Of a stretch of DNA of 64,000 nt, positions 22,442-33,339 are shown one piece after another. Positions within the stretch are counted from its first letter, which is position 1. Every line of letters begins with the position of its first letter. The DNA is from Raphanus sativus. Lineage: Eukaryota; Streptophyta; Magnoliopsida; Brassicales; Brassicaceae. A model generated the notes under the pieces. The model ran no database searches. It saw nothing but the letters and a program-made list of their open reading frames with translations, and was not told the origin of the DNA. The stretch covers positions 1 through 64,000 of the forward strand of contig NW_026615393.1 of NCBI RefSeq assembly GCF_000801105.2, read 5' to 3'. The position numbers and the translations under genes are program-made.

Positions 22442-25400
22442 ATACCCCCGTTCGCGAGTTTCAGCTTGTCCTCAAGTGAAAAGGAAGGAAACTGATGTTT
22501 AACTTCTCTAGCACGCAACCACGATGTCTCATGTTCTGGCAAATGACTCCACTTAATCAAAACCTCCAAGTAACCTTCAGCATCATATCTCGTATCCATA
22601 ATCGATTCTGGTTCAATGCGCACTTCATCAGACCCATCCAATATCGAAGGAAGCTCCCCAACAACCGTAGCATCCCCAACAACCGGTTTAAGCTGTGACA
22701 CATGAAAAACCGGATGAACTCGTGAAGACTCAGGTAGTTTCAACCTGTAAGCCACCTTGCCTACTCTCGCTAGAACCTCAAATGGACCGTAATAACGCGC
22801 CGCAAGCTTCTGAAACAACCTCTTACTCACAGAATGCTGTCGGTATGGTCGCAGTTTCAAGAAAACCATTGCGCCCACCTCAAACTCCAAATCTCTTCGA
22901 TGCTTATCAGCATTATTCTTCATAAGCTCTTGTGCTCTCAGCAGATTATCTTTGATGGTAACCAGCATACGATCCCTCTCCTGAAAAGCAGTCTCAACCT
23001 CAAAGTTCATAGTCGACCCTGGCTCATAAGCGAGCAACTGTGGAGGGTCTCTGCCATACACCAGCTTGAATGGAGTGCATTTCAAAGCTGTATGATACGC
23101 TGTATTATACCACAATTCTGCCCACTGAATGTACTTCGACCAAGTCTTAGGGTGTGTGGATGCAAAGCAACGCAAATAAGTCTCCAAACACCTGTTCAGC
23201 ACCTCTGTTTGACCATCAGATTGTGGGTGAAAGGCAGTACTAAAACGCAACCTGGTGCCTGATAAGCGAAAGCATTCCTTCCAAAACGTACTCAGGAATA
23301 TCCTATCTCGATCAGAGATGATCGATTTCGGATACCCATGTAGACGAATCACCTCCTTCGTGAACTTGTTGGCTACATCAACCGCAGTGAAAGGATGCTT
23401 CAAAGTCATGAAATGAGCATATTTACTGAGGCGATCCACCACCACTAAAATGACATTAACCCCTTGTGATACTGGTAACCCTTCAATGAAGTCCATAGCA
23501 ACATCTTCCCATATACGGACTGGTAATTCAATCGGTTGTAACAAGCCTGCTGGAACCAGAGTTGAAGTCTTGTGTGTCTGACATACTGTGCAGGCTGCCA
23601 CATATTCTTGAACTGTCTTTCTCATCTTCGACCAGTAGAATATAGCTTTCACACGCTGTAATGTTCTTAAAACGCCTGCATGACCCCCCATTAAGCTGTC
23701 ATGATACTCTTGTAGGATGATAGGAAGCTGTGTTGAATCAGAAGGAATGACCATAGCATTTTTATAAAACAAACGACCATTCACCACAGTAAACCCATCC
23801 TTCATTGGTTCTTTATTCAACACTCTGTGAATCGTCTCTTGTATCTCCTCATTATTGTCCACCTCTCGATACAAATCCTGCAACTGTAATGATGACGGAA
23901 CCGTTAAAGCCATCAAGTCTACTTGCACCTTCTCCATTTTCTCATACTCTATCCGAGAGAGACCATCTGCAACTTTATTCTCGCTTCCAACCTTGTACTC
24001 AATATCGAATTCATAACCCAATATCCTCGTTAACCACCTTTGATAATCCAGGGTTATCTCACGCTGCTCCAATAAGTACTTAAGGCTTTGTTGATCAGTT
24101 CTGACTACAAACCTTCTTCCCAATAAGTAATGACGCCACTTCTGTATTGCCATCACTATCGCCATGAGTTCTCTCTCATATATCGGCTTCTGCTGTTCTT
24201 TGTGTGTCAATCCTTTGCTGAAGTAAGCGATATGATGATTATTTTGCATTAATACTGCTCCTAGACCGAAGCCTGAAGCATCTGATTCCACAATGAACAG
24301 CTGAGAGAAGTCAGGTAGAGCTAATACTGGTGCTGTGACCATCGCTTTTTTCAACTTATCAAACGCCCTCTGTGTTAACTCAGACCACTCGAATTGATCT
24401 TTCTTGAGAAGCTCCGTGAGAGGTCTCGCAATAGGTCCATAGCTCTGTACAAACTTTCTATAATAGCCCGTCAATCCCAAAAATCCTCTCAACGCTTTAA
24501 CTGATTTTGGAGTAGGCCATTGTTGTACTGCAACGATCTTCTGACTATCAGTAGCAACTCCTTCACTGGATATCACATGCCCCAAATATTCAACTCTTCC
24601 TTGGGCAAATGCGCACTTCTTCCTGTTTGCAAAGAGTTTGTGCTTCTTGAACTCCTCTAAGACCAAACTCAAATGCTTCTCATGCTCTTCCACACTGCTG
24701 CTATAGATGAGAATATCATCAAAGAAAACTAGTACAAACTTCCGCAGGAACCGTCTGAAGATATCATTCATCAATGCTTGGAACGTGGCCGGAGCGTTAG
24801 TGAGGCCGAATGGCATCACTAGAAACTCAAAGTGACCATCATGTGTCCGAAACGCCGTTTTCGCGACATCCTGTTCTTGCATTCTTATCTGATGATACCC
24901 AGCTCGAAGGTCCAGCTTTGAAAATATCTTTGCTCCATGCAACTCATCCAACAACTGATCAATCATTGGTATAGGATATTTATCTGGAATTGTTGCCCTA
25001 TTCAGAGCCCTATAATCCACACAGAATCGATGAGAGTTGTCCTTCTTCTTGACCAGTAGGACTGGGCTAGAAAACGGGCTCTGACTAGGTCTAATCAATC
25101 CTTCTTCCAACATTTCCTTAACCATCTTCTCCATGACTTCTTTATGCGCTTGAGGATACCTATAAGGTCTCACGCTTATAGGCTTGGAGTTATCTTGTAG
25201 CCTAATAGCATGTTCCCTGCCTCTGACTGGAGGCAATCCCACCGGTTTCTGAAATACCTCCTCATACTCTTGTAACTTCTTTTCTATCAGCGGAGGCAAG
25301 ATATCGTCAACGACCTTAATGCCCTCTACTGCTTTTAACTCCATTTCTGATACACCTTTACTCGCTTGAGCCTTTACCGTCAATGTTTTAATAGAAACTC

Positions 25401-27042
25401 TCTGTTCATGAAGTGTTGGATCACCAAGTAATGTGACTGGGACCCCGTTGTAGATAAAAGACCATTCATTCCGTTCCCAATCAACCATACACTTGCCCAA
25501 AGTGCGTAACCACTGCACTCCCAAGATTATGTCCGCATTCCCCAGTTCCAGAACGATGAAATCTGCTTTAAAAGACATCTCAGGAAGCATCAACTCCACG
25601 TCTTGGCAAACTCCTGAACCACTAACAGAAATTCCAGTACCCAAGAGCACGCTCAATTTGTCGTTTGGTGTAACATGTAGCCTGTTCATCTTCACAGCTG
25701 TTGGTGATATGAAATTATGGGTTGCCCCACTATCAATCATCACCACCATCTTATTTGTTTTCACTGAACCAAGCAGTTTAGTAGTTCTTGGTGACGATAG
25801 GCCCAAAAAAGAACTTAGGGAAAGTTCCATCATCGATGCTTCTGAACCAACAACTTCTTCGTCCACTTCTACCAAAGCCTGATCCACAATCTCCATTTCA
25901 ACTCCATTAACTACAGTCAACACCTGAAGAGAACGGTTTGGGCACGAATGTTGTCTTGACCACTTCTCATCGCAAGTAAAACAAAGTCCCAAACGCTTCT
26001 TTTCAGCTCTCTGAGTCTCTGTCAAACGTAACTGAGGTCTCTGACCCCCTGCTTCACTTTGTTTACTTTGCTGCGGTTTGAAAGTCCATCCTGAATTACT
26101 CCTTTGAGAAGAGTAAGGCTTTGTTGATGTTGCTTTTAAGCTGTCCTTCTTTTCAGCTTGTCTCTCTCTACAAACAACTTTGTACAGCACACTGTCCTCC
26201 ATTTGATAAGTTGATGAAATCATTTCTTCCAAATCCACTGGTTTGCACATATTGACAACCTCCCTCATCTCTGGTGTCAAGCCGTTCATAAAGATGCCTT
26301 CTAGTTGCGTGTCTGTTAGACCAGTTACTTGAGTCGACAAATCTTCAAAGGCATGTATATACTGAGCTGCAGTACCCGTTTGTTTCACTGCGAAAAACGG
26401 CTGACTGGGGTCTCTAAACTTCTCCTTGCTAAACCTCGATACCAGCTTCTGTTTAAACTCAATCCAGCTTCTAAAACCCCTCCGATGCATCTCACTATTG
26501 AACCAGCTCAGCACGTCCCCTGCTAAGCTCACAGAGACGACTTCCAACTTCGCTCTGTCGTCGTAACCGCCTATCCTGAAAAAACGTTCAGCTAACGCAA
26601 ACCAGGCATACGCATCAACGCCATCAAACACAGGCAATTCCACACGCTTCAACATTCGTTCCCTACTACCAACTACCATGGTTCTCTCAATCGCTTCCTC
26701 ATTCCTAAGGCTACGGCCAGGTTCCGAGGTGGAGTTGTGTACCTGAAAGTTAGGATGACGATACGGCGGTGGAGACTCGTCGGAAACCTCAATCGATTTT
26801 GATAGCTTCTTCTCTAACCGTGCGCACATCTTCTCGTAACATGCTTCGATCTTCGCCTCCAGTGATGCTTCGATTCGTGATTCCATCGCTTTCGCATTCT
26901 TCTCCAACTCATGAAATGACTCAGTGAATCGCCGATTCGTATCGATCTGAGACGCCGTGTGATCGCGTAACGTCGTCGCGAGCAAATCCAGTGATATCGG
27001 AGGATCCGATTGACTCTCGATCGCTTGCTTCGTGTTCTTCAT
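22354..27042 (-). CDS. Gag-Pol polyprotein of the chromovirus
   Basis: An uninterrupted 1,562-residue frame. The order is: gag (about 130-290); zinc knuckle GLCFTCDEKWSRQHSC (about 350); aspartic protease with MIDSGATHNF (about 435); reverse transcriptase with CVDYRALN, MPFGLTNAPATFQ and the catalytic FFDD (about 772); RNase H with ESDASGFGLG (about 915); integrase with H..H..CTVC zinc finger (about 1115-1155) and catalytic D, D, E around DFIEGLP, SDRDRIF and SDGQTEV; then a chromodomain-like tail (about 1475-1510, EPESIMDTRYD...EVLIKWSHLP..ETSW). The family copies its RNA and integrates the cDNA; the chromodomain is thought to guide targeting. All catalytic residues I can check are present, so it may be competent. 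The frame passes through the polypurine tract and ends in the 3' LTR. Confidence 0.95.
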   Translation of the reverse strand: MKNTKQAIESQSDPPISLDLLATTLRDHTASQIDTNRRFTESFHELEKNAKAMESRIEASLEAKIEACYEKMCARLEKKLSKSIEVSDESPPPYRHPNFQVHNSTSEPGRSLRNEEAIERTMVVGSRERMLKRVELPVFDGVDAYAWFALAERFFRIGGYDDRAKLEVVSVSLAGDVLSWFNSEMHRRGFRSWIEFKQKLVSRFSKEKFRDPSQPFFAVKQTGTAAQYIHAFEDLSTQVTGLTDTQLEGIFMNGLTPEMREVVNMCKPVDLEEMISSTYQMEDSVLYKVVCRERQAEKKDSLKATSTKPYSSQRSNSGWTFKPQQSKQSEAGGQRPQLRLTETQRAEKKRLGLCFTCDEKWSRQHSCPNRSLQVLTVVNGVEMEIVDQALVEVDEEVVGSEASMMELSLSSFLGLSSPRTTKLLGSVKTNKMVVMIDSGATHNFISPTAVKMNRLHVTPNDKLSVLLGTGISVSGSGVCQDVELMLPEMSFKADFIVLELGNADIILGVQWLRTLGKCMVDWERNEWSFIYNGVPVTLLGDPTLHEQRVSIKTLTVKAQASKGVSEMELKAVEGIKVVDDILPPLIEKKLQEYEEVFQKPVGLPPVRGREHAIRLQDNSKPISVRPYRYPQAHKEVMEKMVKEMLEEGLIRPSQSPFSSPVLLVKKKDNSHRFCVDYRALNRATIPDKYPIPMIDQLLDELHGAKIFSKLDLRAGYHQIRMQEQDVAKTAFRTHDGHFEFLVMPFGLTNAPATFQALMNDIFRRFLRKFVLVFFDDILIYSSSVEEHEKHLSLVLEEFKKHKLFANRKKCAFAQGRVEYLGHVISSEGVATDSQKIVAVQQWPTPKSVKALRGFLGLTGYYRKFVQSYGPIARPLTELLKKDQFEWSELTQRAFDKLKKAMVTAPVLALPDFSQLFIVESDASGFGLGAVLMQNNHHIAYFSKGLTHKEQQKPIYERELMAIVMAIQKWRHYLLGRRFVVRTDQQSLKYLLEQREITLDYQRWLTRILGYEFDIEYKVGSENKVADGLSRIEYEKMEKVQVDLMALTVPSSLQLQDLYREVDNNEEIQETIHRVLNKEPMKDGFTVVNGRLFYKNAMVIPSDSTQLPIILQEYHDSLMGGHAGVLRTLQRVKAIFYWSKMRKTVQEYVAACTVCQTHKTSTLVPAGLLQPIELPVRIWEDVAMDFIEGLPVSQGVNVILVVVDRLSKYAHFMTLKHPFTAVDVANKFTKEVIRLHGYPKSIISDRDRIFLSTFWKECFRLSGTRLRFSTAFHPQSDGQTEVLNRCLETYLRCFASTHPKTWSKYIQWAELWYNTAYHTALKCTPFKLVYGRDPPQLLAYEPGSTMNFEVETAFQERDRMLVTIKDNLLRAQELMKNNADKHRRDLEFEVGAMVFLKLRPYRQHSVSKRLFQKLAARYYGPFEVLARVGKVAYRLKLPESSRVHPVFHVSQLKPVVGDATVVGELPSILDGSDEVRIEPESIMDTRYDAEGYLEVLIKWSHLPEHETSWLRAREVKHQFPSFSLEDKLKLANGGIDMLRRVYVRKGNGRGEGNEVTVDELAVE

Positions 27043-27084
27043 CTTCGCGAAGTTCCCGATCCAGAACGCTCACCGTCACCAATT

Positions 27085-27365
27085 TGTTAGAACTGAGATG
27101 TATATTGAATAAGATCCGCCCAACCACCCTCTCTTAGCTCCACAGATCGGAGTCTAAGCCAAATACAACTTGCACTCTCTAACTGCCCAGAGGCTAACCA
27201 ACTAACTAACTTCTTATTATCACTTAGGTCCCTTTATATACTGAGGGCCCAAGTACAATCAAATCAACTAACAACCTTTACTCTACTGCCAGCTCATCCA
27301 CGGTAACTTCATTTCCTTCTCCTCTTCCGTTTCCCTTCCTCACATATACTCTTCGCAGCATATCA
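27085..27365 (-). repeat. 5' LTR of the chromovirus
   Basis: 281 bp identical to 22161-22441. It should hold the element's promoter. A 'tatataaa' TATA-like motif on the minus strand (plus 'tttatata' near 27233-27240) is consistent with transcription into gag-pol. Confidence 0.93.
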
Positions 27366-27554
27366 GATCCGCTGGTTGCAGTTCTTGTCACAGACGTGGG
27401 TTAAACCGGTTAGCTTGCACCGGTACACGTTCCCGCAAACGTTCTCGTTCTCGCATTTGTAGTCGCATTTGTGACACGTGTCGGGTCCTTCACGAGGATC
27501 CAGTATCGCAGACAAGTAAATCACATTGGCGGATGATTTTCCAAATGCCTCCAT

Positions 27555-27940
<386 letters not shown>

Positions 27941-27960
<20 letters not shown>

Positions 27961-28612
27961 GTAGTCTTTCCTACGGATATAATATAACTCTGTTATTAAA
28001 CAAACGATGGACTTGGAGGATCTATTTAATTTATTACCTATTTCCGGTTCAAATATTTTTGGATTTGGTTTGGTTTGGTTTGGTTGGTAAATTTCCAATT
28101 TAGTTATTTGGGTAATTCAGATGAATTATCAAATATTTTAAGTAAATTATTGAATAATTAATATGATTCAAATAAAAAATATGGATGATTCTAATTATTT
28201 TAGATATTTGAAATAAAAAAAAATCTAGATTTTAAAATAATTCAATAACTTTTTTTCTCAATACATTCAAACAATTATATATATATATATATATAAAAGC
28301 CTCAAAACTACTAAAATAAAATACAAACCTATATATATATATATATATTTTAAAATAATTCAATAACTTTTTTTCTCAATACATTCAAACAATTATATAT
28401 ATATATAAAGCCTCAAAACTACTAAAATAAAATACAAACCTATATATATATATATATATATATTGTTTTATGTTAGGTATTTTGGTTTGGTTTTTGTGCG
28501 GGTCCTCAATTCCAGTCTTTTGCCAGGTCTAGGTGGAGGTATTTATAGATCAGACTCGTACTGTCTTCCTATGGATATAATGTAACTCCGTTAACCAAAC
28601 AAACGGTGGGGG
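27941..28612. repeat. Duplicated promoter-like module
   Basis: 27941-28012 and about 28538-28608 are related: both read 'gg.tnttataNatcagaNtcgtaNt..cttcctaNggatataatNtaactcNgtta..naaacaaacgNtgg'. The inner copy carries the TATA box of the Cys-rich gene and the outer one is about 600 bp upstream. A poly-G run (28610-28620) abuts the outer copy and is shorter in copy B. Confidence 0.6.
28215..28462. repeat. Two-copy ~120-bp tandem repeat with (TA)n, copy A only
   Basis: 'aataattcaataactttttt' through 'aaaatacaaacc' followed by a (TA)n run occurs twice in succession in copy A, but only once in copy B (about 61218-61370), where the TA runs are longer. Confidence 0.85.
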
Positions 28613-28914
28613 GGGGGGGGTTACCGGGGTCCACCTTATCCGCTTTTCTTCCACTTCATATCATTTTTAATTATATTTTAATGCTTACTTTAGGAGATTT
28701 GATTCATTAAAAATTTCTCGATGTGTTTAGAATTTTTTGGTGGTGAGTTGGGGAATTCACGTGTCACTTCATTAATTGGTTAGGTATATTCGCTTTTAAC
28801 GTTCAATATTTATTATGCGTGGGCAGAGCATACGGTTTAATAATCAACTTATGTAATTGGGTATTTAAGAGCACCTTTATTGGTGAACCTCCCCTCTCGA
28901 TTCCCTATGCTCCA

Positions 28915-30284
28915 TCAATACTATTAAAACAGGAACGATATTTATCGACTACTTTTTGGACTATCAAAAAGTGCATGTTGGCCATTTCTCTAATAATTTA
29001 ATTAATTTAACATATTATATATTCATATATTTATATATCTAATTTAATTGTAATTAAATATACATAATTCCTTAAATAAACTTAACTTTTTATCTACTTA
29101 CAAGTATTCTAGATTGGACAATTTCATTGATTTATATTCTATTTTTTCTCTTACAACTAACTTAATTACTATTAAATATATACTATATTCAATCTATTAT
29201 TTTAATATTTTCAAAATAAGATATCTAAAAAGATATTGTCAAGTATCATTTTCCAAGATTTTATTTTACTAATATCTTTTAATATCTTTTAATATATTTT
29301 TATTTAATATGTAAACATAAAATTCTTTTAAATATTTAGTTTTAAATAATAAAATTCGTATTACTATTAATAAAATTATTTACAAATATCTATTCTTTCA
29401 TTATAGAACACAAAATAATACCCATAATATTTATATTCATAATTAAATTAATACATCAACTAAATATAAAGTGACTTAATTCATTTATTAAATATTTTAC
29501 ATATCATAAAACTAAAGACTAGAATACATTCATGAATTTTACCACATATACTTCAACGTATTAAAACAAAATAGTAAATTAAGATATATAAAATAATAAA
29601 TAATTACATAGTTAAATTAAAATATTAAACATAATTCAATATAGTATGATATGGGTTGAATGAAATATAGTTAATTTATATAATATTAAAGTAAGCTTTG
29701 GCCAAGATAAAAAAAATTTACTATAATTTACAGTTTTAAAATATAAGTAAATTAATAAGGACGGGTTATATAAATGAATTATCTTAGTTTCATAAAATTA
29801 TATTTATTAATTTTAATTTAATTATCTATAAATAAAAAATTAAATAAAAATACATGTATGAAATTTCTAATTTCTGTAAATAAATTGTTGAAAAAACTGA
29901 TTCCGTATATCCGGGTCAGGAAAATATAAATATATTATCTTATTTCAAAAATAACAGAACGGTTTATATATCTCTTGAACAAAAAAGGAAAAATCATAAT
30001 TGAACTGAAACAGAAATCCAAAACGAAAAACAACCTAAAACCAAAACCAAAACCGAAAACCGAACATCATATTTAAACATATTGGTGAACAAAAAGACGG
30101 GTTAAATAAATTTGTCAACAAAATATATATATAAATATCTTATGTCCAAACGAGAATCATCAAAATGCAAACTTTTAAGATTGATAATAATCTCAGACAT
30201 TTAACAAACCCGAAAGATCAATGCATAAGATGATGGCAAAAAAAAAATCTTCCCCGCCCTTTGAAAGGACGGATCAAACTCTAG
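28915..30284 (+). mobile_element. Helitron H5 (plus strand), copy A
   Basis: 1,370 bp from TCAATACTATTAAAACAGG (host A at 28914) to a hairpin 'ccgccctttgaaaggacgg' followed by ATCAAACTCTAG (30284) and T. Noncoding. Confidence 0.85.
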
Positions 30285-31387
30285 TCTTATCTTATTAAAT
30301 CAGAAACATTACAACTTCTTCTAGGTGGATTTTAAAAGGTGGACCTCATATATTTAAACTAAATGTCTCATTCTTTATATATAATACATACCATAATCTA
30401 ACTTTGCATTGATGTATTTCCTTAAATACAATTTCTCTCTTTGTCCATATTCCATATATAGTTTTCACTTTTATTACATGTCGATTAAATAAGATAGATA
30501 CTAAGAATACTAAAAAATTAATCGTACTAGAGTTACCCTATACAATTCATTTTAAATTGATCAGTATACTTTCATTGGCCATATTGATTTTATTTGTACG
30601 GATAACATTAGGTAGATAAGTCATAGTCACATACATAAAGATATGACTATTCTTTAACTACGTTGGGTCTAATCTACTTTTTAAAACAAATAACACATAT
30701 AGCTTTATATATTGTATAGAATATAATAATATTGTATAGTATTATACTTATACAATAATACTAAAAACAAACCAAACTGAAATATAATATATATCGAAAA
30801 TGCTTTGAACCATTACACACAAAATATATTAGACCTCAGAGATAAAATTCACTTTGAAATTATATAATAATTATTTTTAAAAAATTAAACTTCGTAATGT
30901 ACAAAAAACATAAGTTTTATATCAGATTTTATGTTACAATAAAAATACACAACTCGCGCTTGCAAAGTGTTATTTTTACATACGAAAGACAGTTTTGATA
31001 TTGTTTTTTAAACACAAAATTGAATTATACAAACTCGATACTACATAAAACTAAACAATATAGAATACATTTTAAACTGAATTATACATGGCCTTTGCAA
31101 AAATCGTAAATAATACCCGAGTGTAAGTTTTATATGATAAATGTTGAAAATACAAAATATATAGCACTATATATTTTAAATAATATATTTAAAATCTACT
31201 TTACGTTATCATAAAATTTAAAAATCAAATTTAGTGATTAAACACATTGCTTATTTAAACACATTAGTACACATTGTTATTTATCAAAATTTTATATTAA
31301 TACATATTGCAATCATATATAACATTTAGTACAAACAAAGATTAAAAAAAAATTGACTTCCGCTCGGTCGAGCGGATCATGATCTAG
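30285..31387 (+). mobile_element. Helitron H6 (plus strand), in tandem with H5, copy A
   Basis: Begins TCTTATCTTATTAAATCAG at the base directly after the CTAG of H5 and ends with hairpin CCGCTCGGTCGAGCGG, then ATCATGATCTAG (31387) and host T. About 1,103 bp, noncoding. Its 3' hairpin differs from that of H5, so it is a separate family. Confidence 0.75.
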
Positions 31388-31599
31388 TTTATTATTATTT
31401 TTTTTTTTCATTTGACTTTTGTAAAAAAGATAAAATTAATACTGGTCCAATCGCGGACCACCACGACGCGTGGAGCCCGCAGAAATACGGGGTTTTTACG
31501 GTCAACTTTTTTGACACAGGTTTATAACTTTTTTTTTTTTTTTTTTTTTTGGAAAAACATGTGAACCTCTCTTTAAACCTCTGATGGAGATGCTCTTAA

Positions 31600-31897
31600 T
31601 GATAGTGGAAGAGGACGGCAGAAAGAAACATTACGACAAGAGCATGATGCCGTGCAGTAAATGCAGTAAGAACGAGCCACGAGAGGGGTATAACTTTGGG
31701 CCTTTAGCTAGTCTAATATTCAGCCCACACGAACAAAAAAAAAGCCAATCGGCGAAAGAATCATTGATATGAAAATTTCACAAAACCGATCAGTCTTGTT
31801 TAAACAAAAACTAATTAATGACTTGCGCTTTCTGAACGTAGATTTGTTTTTGAGAAATTATTGGATTCACCAGCTAATGAGAATTGTTTATTTCATA
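31600..31897. other. Spacer, no supported gene
   Basis: A short open frame (31584-31772) overlaps the transposon end and shows no recognisable domain; I do not call it a gene. Confidence 0.4.
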
Positions 31898-32370
31898 CTA
31901 GATATGAACCCGTGCAACACACAAGTTTGTTTGATGTTTTAATTTCACGAATCATAAAAAAATTGGAAATATTTTTCTCACGTTAGTTTTTGGATTTTCA
32001 GTATATATTGGTGACGTTTTAATAACAATAATCTGTTTTTTTACATAAATTTTGATTGATATTTTATTTCAATAATAATGGTGTTTTAAATATTATATTG
32101 ATATTTTTTTTTTAATAAATACTTCACTTTTTGTTATTTTTCAAAATAATATTAGCTATACTTAATTGAAACATATAGAACTGTGAACTCTCTATATTGT
32201 TTATATTGTATAAGACAAATTAAAAACGACACAATTAAAAATATTAATATTACATAATACCAGTCAATATATTTTATCGATAGTCAGCTAAATATCGAAT
32301 ATATTTTTAGATAAAACATCATATTTATTTACTTTAGCATTCATAGTGTGACTTTAACATCTTTTTCTAT
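31898..32370 (-). mobile_element. Probable Helitron 3' end (minus strand), boundary at right unknown
   Basis: Minus-strand sequence '...tgtgttgcacgggttcatatCTAG|T' ends at 31898 with a weak stem (AACTTGTGTG / CCCGTGCAACACACAAG). The 5' end was not found. The rest is AT-rich. Confidence 0.45.
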
Positions 32371-32700
32371 ATAAAATATTTTGTACCTCGCTGTGAGTAC
32401 CCGCTCTATAACTCGCATGACGTACAGCGTGTTACTTAACTCGCTGTCCCAACCCGCTCCAGACTTTGCTCAAGGTTTGCGTGCTTTACCAAGTGCCACA
32501 GCGGCTTGGTCTCCTCGGTGCACACACCCGTTCCCATATCTCATGTTCTTCGATGATCTTGTCATGACTAGAGTGGGTGTGTAAGGTCGCTGCGACGACC
32601 CGCTCTAAAACTTCATCTTGTACCTCTTGACCAAAGATCATTCTTGACCTCTTTTTCCTCAAAACAGCCTCAAACACCTCTAAAAATTTCACAAAAACAC
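32371..32700. other. GC-richer island with a thrice-repeated motif
   Basis: The motif 'tcgctgt/cg..nnnnacccgctc' recurs near 32388, 32434 and 32587. Open frames exist on both strands (32381-32584 plus; 32486-32692 minus) but neither shows a known domain. It could be a gene relic or a regulatory region. Confidence 0.3.
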
Positions 32701-33011
32701 TTTAACATCTAATAAAGACATGTGAATGAAAATACAACCTAAAAATGTCTAAATACTAAACTATATGATCAATTACATGCTAAATGAGTGGTTAAAACAA
32801 TGCAAATTTATATGACATCAAAAATATGAAATTCAATATCCGCACGGTTGCCCAAATGAAGATTTAGTCTGCATTATTTGACAAAAACTAATTTGTAACT
32901 CGTAGCTTAGCTTGCTTAAACGTCTTTCTTCTCGTCTATTCACAATTTTGAATGTAAAGTTGAATTGATGACAGCTATAGGGTAATCTTTACTTAATCCA
33001 TAAATTATTTA

Positions 33012-33228
33012 TTGTTAGTTAGTCAAAATGCAAATAGCATAGTATATTCTTTGTAAAATAGTTTTAATAATTCTTAAATGGAAATACTATTTCCATAAAC
33101 AGGTATTGAATGGAAATAAATTATTGTTACTTGTTAGTAAGTCAAAATGCAAATATCATAAAATATCTTTGTGAAATAGAACTTTATAATTCTTGAATGG
33201 AAGTACTATTTCCATAAACAAGCATTGT
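33012..33228. repeat. Two-copy ~112-bp tandem repeat upstream of RDR6
   Basis: Blocks at about 33012-33107 and 33124-33227 share 'gtcaaaatgcaaatancata', 'ataattcttnaatggaanta' and 'ctatttccataaacangnat'. A third partial piece 'acaagcattgtagaa' follows near 33262. It lies about 250-450 bp before the presumed RDR6 transcription start. Confidence 0.8.
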
Positions 33229-33339
33229 AGAACTTTTTCTTTTTCAAAAAAAAAAAAGGAAAACAAGCATTGTAGAAAAAAGTTCTTTTTTTTTTGAACA
33301 ATGAAAAAAAGTTCAAACGTAACAAAATACTGTTGTAGA

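Larger units (their letters stand above)
22161..27365 (-). mobile_element. Complete Ty3/gypsy chromovirus-type LTR retrotransposon
   Basis: 5,205 bp with 281-bp LTRs that read identical base for base, each TG...CA (TGTTAGAACT...CATATCA on the plus strand). It is flanked by the exact target duplication GATCC (22156-22160 and 27366-27370). On the minus strand the 5' LTR is followed by a primer site starting TTGGTGACGG (just left of 27085), a 42-base leader and one long gag-pol frame. A G-rich polypurine tract (about 22443-22455) precedes the 3' LTR. Identical LTRs indicate very recent insertion or recent gene conversion. The short LTRs, small size and C-terminal chromodomain suggest a Reina-like chromovirus. 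Confidence 0.96.
21919..27554 (-). pseudogene. Small Cys-rich protein gene split by a retrotransposon, copy A
   Basis: Two coding halves face each other across the element: 27554-27366 (63 codons from ATG, MEAFGKSSANVIYLSAILDP...) and 22160-21919. Together, less the 5-bp target duplication, they account for about 141 residues. The N-terminal half has paired cysteines (CHKCDYKC, a later C, then THVCDKNC) and the C-terminal half has LCRASGRMFPLS and an Arg-rich patch, suggesting a zinc-binding domain. I do not recognise the family with confidence. The element's terminal TGA makes an immediate stop after ...CNQRI, so the protein loses its C-terminal 78 residues. A TATA box, leader and leader intron lie upstream. 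Confidence 0.8.
28869..31595. mobile_element. TTAA-flanked MITE with two Helitrons inserted in it, copy A
   Basis: Ends GAGCACCTTTATTGGTG and CTGATGGAGATGCTC form an imperfect inverted repeat and are flanked by TTAA (28865-28868; 31596-31599). The element proper is about 250 bp once the two Helitrons at 28915-31387 are subtracted. The 'gagcatctcca' type of end is common among plant DNA transposons; superfamily not assigned. Confidence 0.6.

Noticed and set aside
22495..25882. Several plus-strand open frames of 65-142 codons inside the retrotransposon
   Set aside because: They are antisense shadows of the intact gag-pol frame and show no domains.
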